DNA of 64,000 bases. Source: Panagrolaimus kolymaensis. Lineage: Eukaryota; Nematoda; Chromadorea; Rhabditida; Panagrolaimidae. The translations under genes and the position numbers were made by a program. Shown piece by piece: positions 24,143 to 38,169 of the stretch (the first letter of the stretch is position 1; every line of letters begins with the position of its first letter). The stretch lies in assembly GCA_028622995.1 (NCBI GenBank), contig JAJQJQ010000003.1, forward strand, positions 3,224,001 through 3,288,000, in the 5' to 3' direction. Below the pieces are notes generated by a model. The model was not told the DNA's origin and did no database searches. It was given only the letters and a program-made list of their open reading frames with translations.

Positions 24143-27100
24143 TTATAAAGCTTTAATAACACGTTTTTCGGAATCACTGCAACTTGAAATAGTGTCGGAT
24201 CCTTCATCTTCTTCTTCAGGATCAAGAGCATTAAGTTCTTCTTCAGAATAAATAAGTGGAAGGAAAAATTGTCTTCCAAATATGAGTAACACAAGAACAA
24301 ATGGAAACATAATTGCAATAGTTTTTATTTGTTTTACAGTGTAAATAATAACCACGGCTATAACTTGTAAAAGTCGATAAAATCGAATTCGAGTTGATGT
24401 AACCTAAATTTTGAGAACTTTTAAATATTTTTTTCTTGAGATTGTTGAAGCTTACATTCATATCCCAATCTGTATGCCGAAAATGTTTACCAAAATGCAT
24501 AACATTTAATAAACCTTCAAACATTGGTGTTTCCAACATGCTTGTCATTCCCGAATACAAAAATACTCCAAATAAACATGGAACTGGAATGTAATTTAAA
24601 TATTTTCCAAGAAAAGTTGTTATTCCTATTAATATCGCCACACATAAAGTTGTTACTCGCTGTTCAACGATACAATCAACTTTAGGAGTTTCACCTGGAG
24701 CTGTTTTTTTCATAAATGAAAGACTTTTGCAGTGAGAAATAGTTTGAACTCCAGCCACACACATCCATGGTAAACCAAGAAGTGAGGTAACAAGAACTCC
24801 GACGGCCATCACCATTAAATCCCAATTTAGCCCACTTGGTTTAACAAGTTTTCGTTCTTTTTGATGAACCATTATTCTAGAAAAAAAGTCCAATTAAATC
24901 AATAAATAATAAAATAATAAAAACATACGAGCACATGGAAGTTTCAGCAACAAGTAAAACAAAAATCATTAAGCCACCCCCAATTCCAGCAAGGCTATAT
25001 TTTGCGATATGCCATGGATCAAAATCAGGTGTGATAATTAAACCATGATTTCTTGCATCTCGATTAGTCCATCGTAAAGTGGTTGGAATGTTTACAGTTC
25101 TCAAAATTCCTCGTGGAACAAGGACATAAATTAATCCAACGGTGAGAATTAAAGTAATTAAAATATTAAAATCAGCAAGAAAATTGCGGACCTAAATTTC
25201 ATAATGAAAGAATGAATGATATTTATAAAACTTACGCATCGACCTAGATAAGCGCTAAACTTAACATAATATAATACTATGGCAATACTAAATGAAATAA
25301 ACACAACGCATGCAGCCATTACCCCAGCATTTGGACGAGGTAAGTTGCATTTAAAAGCAGTATCAGCAGTTATTTCACCACCTTTTTCAATTAAATCATC
25401 AAGGCAAGGATTGGTAAAGTTTTTATAAAAATGAAATCCTTCACTAGGATTTGTTTCATACTCCTATAAAATTCGATATTTTTAATTGGAATAAATTATT
25501 TTTTTATAAACTTTTTTAAACTAACGTGATAAATATAATGACCAGTTTCTAAAATATAAATTAAAGCAATAAGGCAACTAAATATTTCTTCTGTAAACCC
25601 AGTAATAAATTTGAGCAAACGAGTTCCATTGAATGCAACCGTAATTATACAAAGTAAAAATAATGTTACTCCCGCATAAACTCGAACTTCCATATAATCA
25701 AGATCAGCAAGCTGGGATAACTAAAGAAAATAAAATTATCAAAAAGGTTAAAACTTTTCAGGAAGATTTTCTTACACTATAAAAGCTTCCTTCAAAAATT
25801 ATTACAGGACCAGTGACACTTTGAATGAACAAAGGTTGTGCAGAAAATAAAGCCCAAATAATTCCAATGAGGCAAGTAGAAATTAAAGATTCGCTAACAC
25901 CCATCGCATCGCCAGTAAATTCTTCCAAAATTTTTGCAAATGTAATTGTTGGAGGAAGCAAACATAAATAAAGAGAAATAATTGTAATGAATGCAAGCAT
26001 TTTCCCTTTAGCTATATCCTTGAAATCGCTGACATAACGTTCTTTGACATTGTAAAAATCATAAATAATATCAGAGAAGAATTTAAATTGTTTTTTAGTT
26101 CGACGATTTTCTTTGAGAATATCTTCGCTGCTGCTTGAATCAAAAGTTTCTCTTTCTTCATGAATTCGATTTAAACTTAACTTTCTTGAAGATCTTTTAC
26201 GATTACGAAGTTGGGTTTGATTTCGTTGAATAACCTTTTCTAAAGCTTCATAACTTAAAAGTTCGGGAGAATCAACCTAAAAAATTAAAAATTTTTAATG
26301 GATGATGCTTTGTTATTTTTCTTACTTTAACAGGTGGTATAAAGAGCATGGAATTCATAAATAAATCAAAGCTACAAATCATTTCACTTTTATCTTCCAG
26401 TGTGTAAAGAGTTGATAAAAAGTCCTAAAAATATATTTAGGAATCAGATCTTCAACTAATTTATTTACCTTGGTAGTAGCTAAAGTGCCAAAAACTCTGC
26501 CCATTTCAAGAAAAGTATTATTTGCTTCAACGGGGCCAACAATTAATACAATAAATCGAATTGGAATTCGTTTTTTAGTTAAATGAAAATCAAATAAAGG
26601 ATTTTGTAAACGAATAAGAATAAATTTGGTATTATCAAAAATTCCGGTTCTTCCAACCAAAACTTGAATGCATTCAGCTCCTTCAGGAACATGATGGCCA
26701 TCCCATAAACTTGAAACAGCTGAAGCAGTGGATTTCATTGAATGAAGCGAATGTGCGCTGTTGGATGGAACTGGAGGCTTTGGAATATCCAATAATGGTT
26801 CATTGTCAGGCAAAATTATTGTTGGAATTTTTAATGAACTGCTAATTGTGGAACTATAAATTTTAATGTTTTTTTATGATCTTCAGTCTTATCGCAAAAA
26901 AATAAATGACATACTTTTGACAACTTTCAAAAGATTCCGCAATATCTGGCAAAACTTTAAAATCATCCACATTATGACCAAATGAGCCATATGCTCGACT
27001 ATAAAATTCATTGCTTAATTTATCTGGTATATCCATTACACTAGTTGAAACACATCTGCTTGGTGGCTCTCGATGAAATATCATTGAAGCATTATTTATT

Positions 27101-28225
27101 CCGGTTGAAGTTAATTTTCGAATCCATTGATAACTTGATTGATTGTTTTTTGCGTGACTAAAATAAATTTGAATAAAGCAAAAAATCCGAAAACAAAATG
27201 TTTATAAAATGTTTACTCTCTTCGAAAGGTCATAAATGACACAAGCGCATTTGAATCTTCGCTATTCATTGCTCCCAATTTTTCTAATTCAAATGCCGTG
27301 TGATGACAAATTTCACCAAAATTTTCGCCATTTACATCTAATGCACACATGGCTTGATCTTAAAGAAAAAGTTTTTATGGTTTGACACATGTTGTTTATT
27401 GTTTTTGCCTCTTTTTTATTACCTGATTCTAAAAGATTTCTTAATGCGCTGACACTTTTATAAGTTAAAAATGGTACATGTGGCTTAGACCACATTGTAT
27501 CCACACTTTCAACAGTTTGTTCATATTTAATAAACCTTGCAGCTTCATGCCACATTCCACCTTGATGTTCCGCATCAAAATGATATAATTGTACAACGGC
27601 CTAAAAATAAAAAATAAATGCTTGCTTCTTGTTTGTTTTTATTTTTTTTTTTGATACTAAATTTGAAAATATAAAAAACAAACATGTTCCGGAAACATTG
27701 ATTTTGAATTCTTTTTTTCAAGCAGCGAACCATTCTCTGGGGACAACCGAAAGTGGATATCATCGAGATTGGCTACTTCCAAAAGCTTTTTTTGTCCATC
27801 ACCAGCTTAAAAAATAAAAAAATAAAAAATAAATAACAGTCATGCATTTTTTGTTGTTGCTTTTTGTTGGTATAAAAAAATAAAATAAATAACAAACCGT
27901 GAAATGTGTGTGGCGGGAAAGGCTTAAGAGCACTTTTTAAAATTGGAGATTTAATAGGCACCATTTTGTCAATGCTTTCACTTGAAGCAGACATCTTAAA
28001 TTTAACCCGGGGTCTAATGACTTCATGAATATCTATTGGTGGAGGCAATTGAAGGGGTTCAACTTGAAATCTTGCTGCTGCTGCACCGTTATTATTACCC
28101 GCTGTTTCGGCTGAGTCAGCATCTTCAATACATGGAAGAGTTTGAGATGATGAAAACATATTAATTGTAGAGCCTCGAATGGAATCGCTGGAAGAACTAT
28201 TATTGTCATCGTCACTGCCATCCAT
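24143..28225 (-). CDS. SLC4-family bicarbonate/anion exchanger
   Basis: Thirteen exons: 28225-27898, 27805-27684, 27600-27423, 27358-27217, 27157-26915, 26853-26469, 26424-26326, 26276-25776, 25720-25526, 25463-25236, 25191-24929, 24876-24456, 24403-24143; 1121 residues. The first 500 or so residues form the Band 3 cytoplasmic domain (MWHEAARFIKYEQ and WSKPHVPFLT match its signature). The transmembrane domain follows, with SAQPLFIQSVTGP and LKFITGFTEEIFSCLIALIY. In the stretch VLLVAETSM the Glu aligns with Glu681 of human AE1, whereas Na+-coupled members carry Asp there; this supports electroneutral anion exchange. NFT in the exon 10 loop is a possible glycosylation site. An RVKF motif near the N-terminus resembles a PP1 docking site. 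Likely a plasma-membrane Cl-/HCO3- exchanger (C. elegans abts family); which member is not resolved. Confidence 0.93.
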
Positions 28226-30029
28226 ATTTATTTATAGCTGTAAACATAAATTATAATAACAAAGTCAACCAAAAACCAAGAAGAAAAGAAAAAAAAAAGA
28301 AATAAATTAATAAAAATTTTTTAAAAAGCGCGAAAAAATAAAAAATAAAGAAAAAGTGTGAATAAAAATTGACAGAGAAAAAAGACAGACGACGGCTGGT
28401 TGGTGTTGATGATGATTCGACTTTTTTTTGAAAGCTACGGCCAATATTTTCTGCCGAAAAAATAAAAAACAAAATGGAGAAAAGAAACATCATCCCCAAG
28501 CTAGCTGCAAAACATAAAACCACGGCAACTAAAAAAAGCCCAGAAATCTTCGGAATGTTTTATTCTTGATGGTGAGATTCTAAATAAAGCTTGAACAAGA
28601 CAAAAACAAAGCAGCAAAAAAAAAAAACACGACGTGAGAAAAAAAGAAAAAATAAAACCTTCAAGAAGGCAGACTTCCCCGGTAATAATATTATTCCTTT
28701 ATCAAGAAACAAACAACAAAAAACGGAAATTGAAATAACAAGCAGCAGCAAGCTTTTTGTGTTAGCAAAAAAAAATTTAAGAGATAGCAACATCTTTAAA
28801 GAACATTTGGAACTGAACAAATGATCTCCTCTAATTTTGTTCATGAAACCTAATACCGATGTTTTTATTTTAAAGCGCCAAAGAAATTATAAAATTAGAG
28901 GAACATTAGAAAACACATTTTTAAGATTCCCAGAAAATGGATAAAAAAGACAGACACCTTCTAATTTCATTTTCAGTGAACTTAAAAGAGCTCAGCTCTA
29001 TAAAAGGTGAAAGAATTTGTAATAACTACAGCCACAAGCAAGCATATAAAAAAAATATAGCGTTCTGCGCAAACAAAAAAAGAGCAACAAACACACAAAC
29101 AACAAGCAAAAAAATAAAAATAAAAAAAAGAAGAAATAAGCCGCTTGCGAAATTATTTAAATGAAGGCTTTCTTATTATGTATGTTTTTTCCTTCATTTT
29201 TTAGCAACGAAACAAAGAAGAAGGATGGAAACTCAAATTTTTTCCACTGACCAATTTCAAAATTGCCTAAGCCTTTTAAAAAAGGGATCCAAACCAATAC
29301 AAAAAATGAAGAAGAAAAAACGGACAAGCAAACAAAAAACAACATAGCATTGCGCATCAAATTCATTTGGTCGCCGTATAAATAATCATTTCGAAAAGCA
29401 CAAGCTTATGTAGACTTTTTGTTCTTTGATTAGCAAACAAAAAACAGAAAAAAAAAAGAATTCCGTCGCCATTGTACAAAAGCTGATCAGCTTGATCATA
29501 TATTTGTGGATGGATGGTTTGATATTTATTGTTGCTAAATGATCAATCAAAAAATAAAAGGGTATTTTATACCTCCCTACTTTTTTTAATTCAAAAAACA
29601 AACAAAAAGACGCTGCTTCTTTTTTCTTCTTCAAAGGATTTTAAAATGTATTGTTATGGTAAAATTAACTATGCAGACTGTTATGCTTAAGGTTCTTTGC
29701 ATTTTCTCATCATTACTTATTCCTTTAAAATTTTCAAGAAAGCTAACATCAAAAATGACTGTATATCTAAAACCAATTTTCGAAACTTTAAGTTAATTTT
29801 TTGAAAAATTATTAAAATTGCAAAAACCCTTTTTAAGATGCTTTGTTGAAATATTTGTTTATTAAAAACGAAATCTTTTTAATTAAAGCAAATTTTAGTG
29901 TAGCTACACACAACTTTAACTAGCATCCATCCTATGTTTACAAAACAAAAAAAAAGCAAAGAAAAAAATAATACAATTTTCACGGTCAGTGATTTTTAAA
30001 ATTAATGAAATATTAATTAATGTTTTCCA
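28226..30029. other. Intergenic, 5' flank of the SLC4 gene
   Basis: 1.8 kb of AT-rich sequence upstream of the anion exchanger and downstream of the PGAP2-like gene, both on the minus strand. I see no coding exon or RNA gene. An acceptor-like TTTACAG lies a few bases before the SLC4 ATG on the minus strand and may mark trans-splicing or a 5' UTR intron. Confidence 0.5.
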
Positions 30030-31087
30030 TTATTTTTTTATTTTTTCAACAAATTTCATTTCAATAACATACAAATAAGCATCTTGAAGTTCAAAAAATT
30101 CAGTAAAGTGGAAAATAATTGCACTTACAGCAGTTAAATATTCAACCATTGCAAAGTAAAATGAATCAGCTAAAAGTGAATCTTTCATTAATAAAGAGCT
30201 TAATTTTCTTACCGTAATGATTACAAGGAACAGGTAATTGTGTGGTCTCCACATGTCTTACAGTTGGATATGACGCATAAGCAAAAATCATGGCTGTCAA
30301 CAATCGAATGACATAAGTTAATTTTTGTAAATAAATCTAGAAATTTAAAAGTTTTGATTTTTTAGGACTTTTTGATTTTTTGCGTTAAATTAAAAATTTA
30401 AACCTTAATATTTCCTGCTTGCCTAATATCTATGATAATAATATAACCCATGTAAATTCCAGTGGAAATCATAAATGACTGAGTTAAATACAAATTATAA
30501 ATAGGAAAATCTAAAAAATTCAAAAATTTGAATTATATTTAAGTTCGAATACGCACCTTCGAAATCTAATTGAAAATTAATAATTAACATTGCAGCGCAA
30601 AGTGTTATTTGAACACTTAATAAAAAGGGTAGTATTTGAGATAATAGAGCCATAAATTTGTTGCTTGGAATTTGATATTCAATAATTTTATAACGACAAT
30701 ATGCAAAAAATACTCTCACTGTCGCGGGAAACATCAAAGCAAATCGAAAGCCTAATTTTGCATAAGGTTCGAGTTCAAATCTTTTGAATAATGAAGGCCA
30801 CGAACTTGGTGCTGAAACATTCTAAAAAACTAATGGATTTAATAAAGGTTCGTAGTTGAAGTTTTTTTTACTCTGCAATAAGTTGGAAGATTTCCATTCC
30901 AAACCACTGTAAAATCGACTCCTTCTATTGTTTCAAAAATAATATTTCGATTAAAAGCTATCAGAGCAATTGCGATGCAAAATAATTTAAAAATAGCTAT
31001 TCCTTTACTAACAGCTTTTAATGGAATTTTGATAAAACAAAAATCGTCATCCAGCGGCGAGGAATAGATTTGGCGACCTTCTTGCAT
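30030..31087 (-). CDS. PGAP2/FRAG1-like multi-pass membrane protein
   Basis: Five exons: 31087-30872, 30821-30557, 30510-30404, 30336-30213, 30169-30030; 283 residues if translation starts at MQEGRQIYSSPLDDD. That start places the first TM at the same distance as in human PGAP2; an in-frame Met at 31246 would add a basic extension of 53 residues. About six hydrophobic segments are visible. Family features are the post-TM1 luminal NVSAPSSWPS, the FRFALMFPATVRVFFAYCRY block and the C-terminal EYLTAVSAIIFHFTEFFEL, which parallels the EYTVVLTNMAFHM block of PGAP2. PGAP2 acts in the Golgi in lipid remodelling of GPI anchors. The family call is fairly good; the exact paralogue (tag-189 group or other) is not resolved. 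Confidence 0.72.
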
Positions 31088-31896
31088 GTTATTTCTCAGA
31101 AAATATGAATGGATTATAAACACCACCAATCTTTTTTTAATTCTTCGAAACTTTTTTTTATGATGACGACCTGCAACGTTTGCGCCCTCAATCGCTGTTT
31201 TTTGATTGTAAAAAACTCTTTTTAGTTTGATTTTTCCTTTATGCAATTGAAAAATGAATTTTTTTTAATGGAATTACGTGAAAATTTAAAAGTTTTTATT
31301 TAAAGAAAAAAATTAAACGTTCAACCAGTTTATCGAAACATATTTTTGTTATTTCTGAATTTATTCAATCTGAGAACAAACAAAACATATTAAGAAATTA
31401 ATATTTTATAACAGAATATCTAAAACTGAACTACATACAATGACAAAAAAACGGGGCATTTATATACAAATGTTTCAGACTTTTCATGGGAAAGTTTGAT
31501 GGGAAAGCAGATGCTATTATGAAAAAATTTCAGACGTGATTAAGAATCTGGGTTACATTTATATCAAACAATCCTTTTGTTTTCTTCTACATTAATTTTT
31601 TAAACATTTTAACATTGATATTTATATATCGTTTGACACTGTACAAAGTATAAAAAATATGGTTTAAAAATATCACAATAACAAATAAAAATGGCAATAC
31701 AGAATGATAAATATAATATGACTTTCTTTATGCCAATTTTAGTTTCAAAATAAAATAAAATTGAGCAAAAACTTGATTTAACCTTTTTACTAAATTTAAA
31801 ATTGCAAACAAGTGCTGATTTACCACAACTTAAACAAATTAATAATATATTTTTTTAAATGCTTTTGTTTTTGTATTTAAATATTAAGAGATTTTT
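31088..31896. other. Intergenic between PGAP2-like and PNP genes
   Basis: 809 bp, AT-rich, containing the 5' flank of the PGAP2-like gene and the 3' UTR of the PNP gene. A minus-strand open frame extends to 31246, upstream of the chosen PGAP2-like start. No other feature seen. Confidence 0.5.
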
Positions 31897-33557
31897 TTAA
31901 AGACGTTCAATAATTTTCGTTACAAAACTGCATGCATGAGTTCCAGCTTCTTTAGCTGCAACAAGCACCTCTTCGTGTGTAACTTCAACAGAATTATCTG
32001 CATCAGTGTTTGCACTAAAAAGCAGAAAAAAATATAAGTTTAAGAACATAAATTAGGGATTATTGCTTACATATTTGTGATAAGTGAAAAACCAAAAACT
32101 TGAATTCCACATTGCCTTGCTACTGTGACTTCATGACATGTACTCATTCCAAGCGCATCAGCACCAACGGTTTTAAAATACATTACTTCTGCTGGGGTTT
32201 CATATTGTGGGCCACCACACATAACATAAACTCCTTCTTGAATTTTAATATTTTGTTCCCTTGCAACTTGTTGAGCCAATCGACTAAAAAAATTAAAAGG
32301 TCAAGCTCAGTTTTTTTTTGTTAAATCAATTATATAGTTTTTTTTTGTGTTTTAAAGTGCAAATTTTATTCGAGACAAAAAATGGCTGTTAAAAGAAAGA
32401 AATAAGCTTATCAAAGACACTACACAACTTGGGTGGCATGAATAATGGCCACCCATGTGATAATACAACTTCACAAGCGTGAGAAATAAAAACTTCCGTT
32501 GGTAATGTTGTCTTATCTAGCGCCAAAATAAAAGTCATAAAAAGTTATAATAAAATTTATGACTTTTTTTTATTTAGATCACCCTCTCTTCTTTTTTTTT
32601 TACATTGCGAAATTGCATCATCTTTAGCGAATTTCTTACCGAAGTTTAATATCATATGCATCATGAATGGAAACAAAGCGTGGCCCAAATCTAGGATCAT
32701 TTATTGCTACCAAAGGACTAAACCCACAAAGACCAGGCATAAAAATGTGATCTTTAATGACCATGAGATCACCATAATTAAATGCAGGATTAACCCCTCC
32801 AGCGGCGTTGGAAACTATCAAAGTTTTAATTCCAAGTTGATGCATCACGCGAACTGGAGTTGCGCACTAAAAAAACATAAAAATAAATAAATAGGGTAAT
32901 GATGGATAATGATTTTTTAAATAGTCGAATTAAAAAAAAGGATACATACCAAAGCAAGATCCATTCCATGCTCGTATGGATGAAAACGGCCTTGCATACA
33001 AACGACATATTTACCACCAAGATACCCAAAAATCATGTTACCTTTATGACCAACAACTAAAAATAACAATAAAAAAGTCAGATGTTATTAATCACATTCC
33101 TCCAACAAAAAATGTTTCTTACTTACCGCTAGTGCTCGGAAATCCAGGAATTTTCTTAAATGATAAAATTTGTGCTTCTTTAATACAATCTCCAATATCA
33201 CCCAATCCTGAACCACAAATAATTCCAACGGTTGGAATTTCTGTAAGATCAACTTGGGCTCGAACTGCATCCGTGATTTGAAGAAGCTCATCAAAATCTC
33301 GAGGACTATAAAAATTATTTTTAGTTAAGGATACACACCCAAAAAAAACGTGATAAATAGAAAAGTTAGCTCCTGTTTGAGGTTTTTTATCAGTTAAAAA
33401 AAGTGTAGGAAACAAATAGCATCATTATGATGTTTTATAGTAGATTTGCGTCATTTTATTTTCTTTGCAAAAAAGCTTACTTGAACATTGAAATTCCATG
33501 TGAGTTTCCATTGGGTAAATGCCCATTTTGAGCTTCGATATGGTTCATGCCATTCAT
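31897..33557 (-). CDS. Purine nucleoside phosphorylase
   Basis: Six exons: 33557-33481, 33305-33127, 33056-32950, 32866-32640, 32283-32071, 32014-31897; 306 residues, against 289 in human PNP. It cleaves inosine and guanosine with phosphate to the free base and ribose-1-phosphate in purine salvage. Visible signatures are the phosphate loop [46 protein letters not shown], the purine-site [11 protein letters not shown] (Tyr where human has Phe200, with Glu201 kept), [13 protein letters not shown], and FGFSLITN carrying the Asn243 equivalent. His257 is also kept (THEE). Key catalytic residues therefore look intact. The start follows a TTTTTTAG acceptor-like site on the minus strand. Confidence 0.96.
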
Positions 33558-35536
33558 TTTTTTTATAAGGTTTTTGTCAAAGGTAACTAAAAAAGTTATA
33601 ATTTAAATTAAAAATGGAAAAACAAAAATAATATAAATTGCGCTATTCATAGACCAATAAAAAATTGAAAATAAAAAAAGTTTTTTATAAATAAATAATA
33701 TCAGAGAGTCATCTTTTATTTTAAACACGATTAATCAATTAGCGAAAAGAATAATGACAATGAGAAACCTTTTTTTTTCTTCCTTCCTTCCTCGCGATGA
33801 TGATTGTTTGTCTAACTTAGATTTCAGCAATGTGAAATGTAAATGAAACGACGTCAAAAAAACCTAACCTATGGCCTCTGAAGCTTAAAAGTCGCGTGGC
33901 GCTGCTTTCTAAGACGATGAATGATAAGCTCAAAATGGAACAAAGAATGAAGAATGATTTATTGGAAGAAAAAATATTTTTTTGCATTTATTCATGGAAG
34001 ATCAAACTACTTTAATTTAAAGAGCACAGAATTTTTAGTTTAAAGCTTTTTAAAATAAATAAGGCGGAGTTGGAACAATGGATTTTAAAGACATTGAAAA
34101 CTAATGATAAGCTTGAATGAAACACGCCATAAATGTTTAAAAAAAAGCTTTGTTCGAATACAGTCTTTTTAAAATCATCGTCAAAAAAGCTGTATTAAAT
34201 ATGAAAAAGAGGAAAATTTATGGTTAAAAAAAGTGAGAAACAAAAAAACTATCTAACTATCAAAATGAAGAACCCACATCTGAAGAGAGAAGAAAAAATG
34301 ATAAAGAATTTAGGCTCAATTCCTTTTCCACGTGAGGAATAGACAGAAAAAGATGGAAGATGGAGAAGATGGGAATCGAGTAGGAGGCGTTGCTATGAAA
34401 TGTACTGATTTTAAATTTATTTTTGATTGTGGTAAAAAAAAGTTTATTATGTGGAAGTCTTGGGTTCTATGGTCAACCACGCGATAGAAATGATAGAAAT
34501 CGTACAACCTAGAAAATAAAATAAAAATCAAGACAAAAATAATTCAATTGAGCGATGACAAATGATTTTTAACCAATTTACTTTTTTTTGGTAAAGGTAA
34601 GTAAAAAAGGCAACAAAGAAAAGGAAAAAAGTAAAAACTTCCTTTAAAAAATTGTCATTCATTAAAGAATTTTTTTGATCAAAGACCAAATTTTCACCCA
34701 CAACATGTATGGGGCATCGTTTTTTTAGATCATTATCATTTTCATCTTCATCATCCTGTTCGTGAGGCATAAATACTGATAAATCACTTCAACACCAAAA
34801 AAAATAAGGAAAGAAAAATGCATAAGCGCAAAGGATTTAAAAATGTACAAAGAAGAGAAAGAAAAGCCTTGACAATGACAATATTTGCAGAAACTGATAA
34901 AGTTTCTGCCGCAAAAAAAAGAAAAGAAATGTGCTTTTAAAAGAGTGAAAAAATCAACCACACGGTGCCATCTTTATTCTATCTTCTTTCTAAGGTGCGG
35001 CATCAATCTTCTTAAAAGATTTGTACCGAAAACTGATAATAAAAAAAACAATTTCCGGCAAACTATGTCAAGAAAAGAATTAAATAAAAAGTTGGTTTGT
35101 TTTTGGCGCGAGGAAATAAATGTATTGTGCGTTCCATTCTTTTAATATATTTTTTTCGACATGAAGAAAATCAACTTGTCCACGACGTCAGGATAGAAAT
35201 CGGCGGTATTTATTTTTTTTACTAAAAAGCTTCCGTCCTCCATTGTGTTCTTGACGGAGATGCGTTTGTATGTTTTGTTTTAAATAAGAAAAAATAAAAC
35301 CGTTTGCTTTTATGATTTTAATTTTTTTCTTCAACAAAGAAGAAGCAAAAAATCTCAATACACAACTTAAAAAAAAAGACAAGTGCAAATTTATTTTTTA
35401 TTAAAATCCAAAACTTTAAAGCAAACAAATGTTAAAAAAACTTGGAAGAAAATTGAAAGAGCTTTACATTATTGCAACGACAGTAATTTAAAAGAGAAAA
35501 AATAAATAAATTAATTAGAATTTTATTAAAGTAAAT
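33558..35536. other. Intergenic, 5' flank of PNP and 3' flank of the secreted protein gene
   Basis: About 2 kb of AT-rich sequence with long A/T runs. No coding exon with acceptable composition was found on either strand. It probably contains the PNP promoter at its left end. Confidence 0.5.
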
Positions 35537-36387
35537 TTATGATTTGTTGAGAGGAAACATGGGGCCTTGAACTTGCGGAACAAAAGAAGGAGCCATTCGC
35601 TGGGTAAATGGCATGCCTGACATGCCCTGCATGCCTTGCATAAATCTTTGTTGAGGCATCATTGGGCCAAATGCAGAATTTTGCATTTGCATTTGATTTC
35701 CACCTCCTTGTCCTGGATACATGCCTGAGTAAGGTGAGCTTGATCCAGAACAATTGCAATCAAGGCCATCAGCCATGGATAACATTTGAGCTAAAAACAC
35801 AAATTTTTATTTCTAAATTTTATTAAATTTGCTATATTTACCAAATTGTTCAAAAGCCGAAGCTCCTTGTTGTTGGCGTCTTAATTGTTCTTGAAGGCGT
35901 CGAATTTGTTCATTGAGTTGTTGAATTTGTTGTTGTGAAGCTACATTGGAATCCGTTGGGATGTTGAGATTATTCACAGCTGATTTAGCTGTGCATTTGC
36001 ATTGAAAATCAAAATTTGTGGCTAAAAAAGAAGCTTTGCATTAAAAAAAAGTTTCATGTTAGTCAAACTAACGGCCTCCCATCATTTGTTGTTGTTGCTG
36101 CTGTTGACCAAAACTTCCACCAAGGCCATTTCCCATGGGATACTTAAAATCATTGATAAGAAAATTTATTACGTAAAACAGATTCAAACCTGTAATCGTT
36201 GTTGAGAAAATGGATCCATTTGTTCTTCAACATTTGGCTTTTCTTCATCTTCTGAAGCTGAAGCATAAACGAAAGCCTATAAAAAGTAATTCAAAAATAA
36301 ATTTACGCGCGCAAATTATCATTTTATTTATTTATTTACCAGAATTATTGTCAAAGAAAACAAAAATGTTAGCGATGAGTATCGCAT
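35537..36387 (-). CDS. Small secreted Gln/Met-rich protein
   Basis: Five short exons: 36387-36340, 36276-36190, 36142-36073, 36021-35842, 35790-35537; 212 residues. The N-terminus has a clear signal peptide: a short basic start, the hydrophobic run LTFLFSLTIILAFVYA, and likely cleavage after ASA before EDEEKP. The mature part has an acidic start, a poly-Gln run, a CKC motif, a Gln/Arg amphipathic segment (QQLNEQIRRLQEQLRRQQQ) that may form a short coiled coil, a second CNC motif, and a Met/Gln/Pro/Gly-rich tail. Four cysteines in two CxC pairs could bind metal or pair in disulfides. I recognise no family. Secretion is well supported; the role is unknown. Confidence 0.78.
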
Positions 36388-37806
<1,419 letters not shown>

Positions 37807-38169
37807 TTGATCTCATACATAACCAAACAAAAAACAACTCCTCCTCCATTCTTTTTTCTTAAACTTGCGCCCTAATATTTAACCAAACTAACCCATTCAT
37901 TCTTATTTTATTATTATATATATGTTTTTTTTTATATGTACAAAAAGCAATATTGCTTCTTTGGTAAAAATTAATAAAAAACTTTTTCTGTAATTTAATA
38001 ATTTTTTTTATTATTCTTTAACAACAATGAGGGAGAAAAAACAACAAAAATAATATTTAATTTAGACCAGCATAAATAGGAATATGTAAACGTATGTTAC
38101 TAGAATCAGGAAGGAAAAAAGAAAGATTGAAAGAATATTTTAATGGCACTTATAGTTTTAAAAAAAAGT
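37807..38169. other. Convergent 3' flanks of H3.3 and UCKL1
   Basis: 363 bp of 3' UTR sequence, AT-rich. It includes the H3.3 poly(A) signal (37973-37978) and a perfect 14-bp palindrome at 37945-37958. No histone stem-loop element is present. Confidence 0.6.
37973..37978 (+). promoter_or_regulatory. Poly(A) signal of H3.3
   Basis: Canonical AATAAA about 165 nt after the H3.3 stop codon, followed by T-rich sequence. It supports a polyadenylated rather than stem-loop-ended histone mRNA. Confidence 0.6.

Noticed and set aside
37945..37958. Perfect 14-bp palindrome in the H3.3 3' UTR, considered as histone stem-loop
   Set aside because: It has no loop and does not match the histone stem-loop consensus; H3.3 has a normal poly(A) signal.
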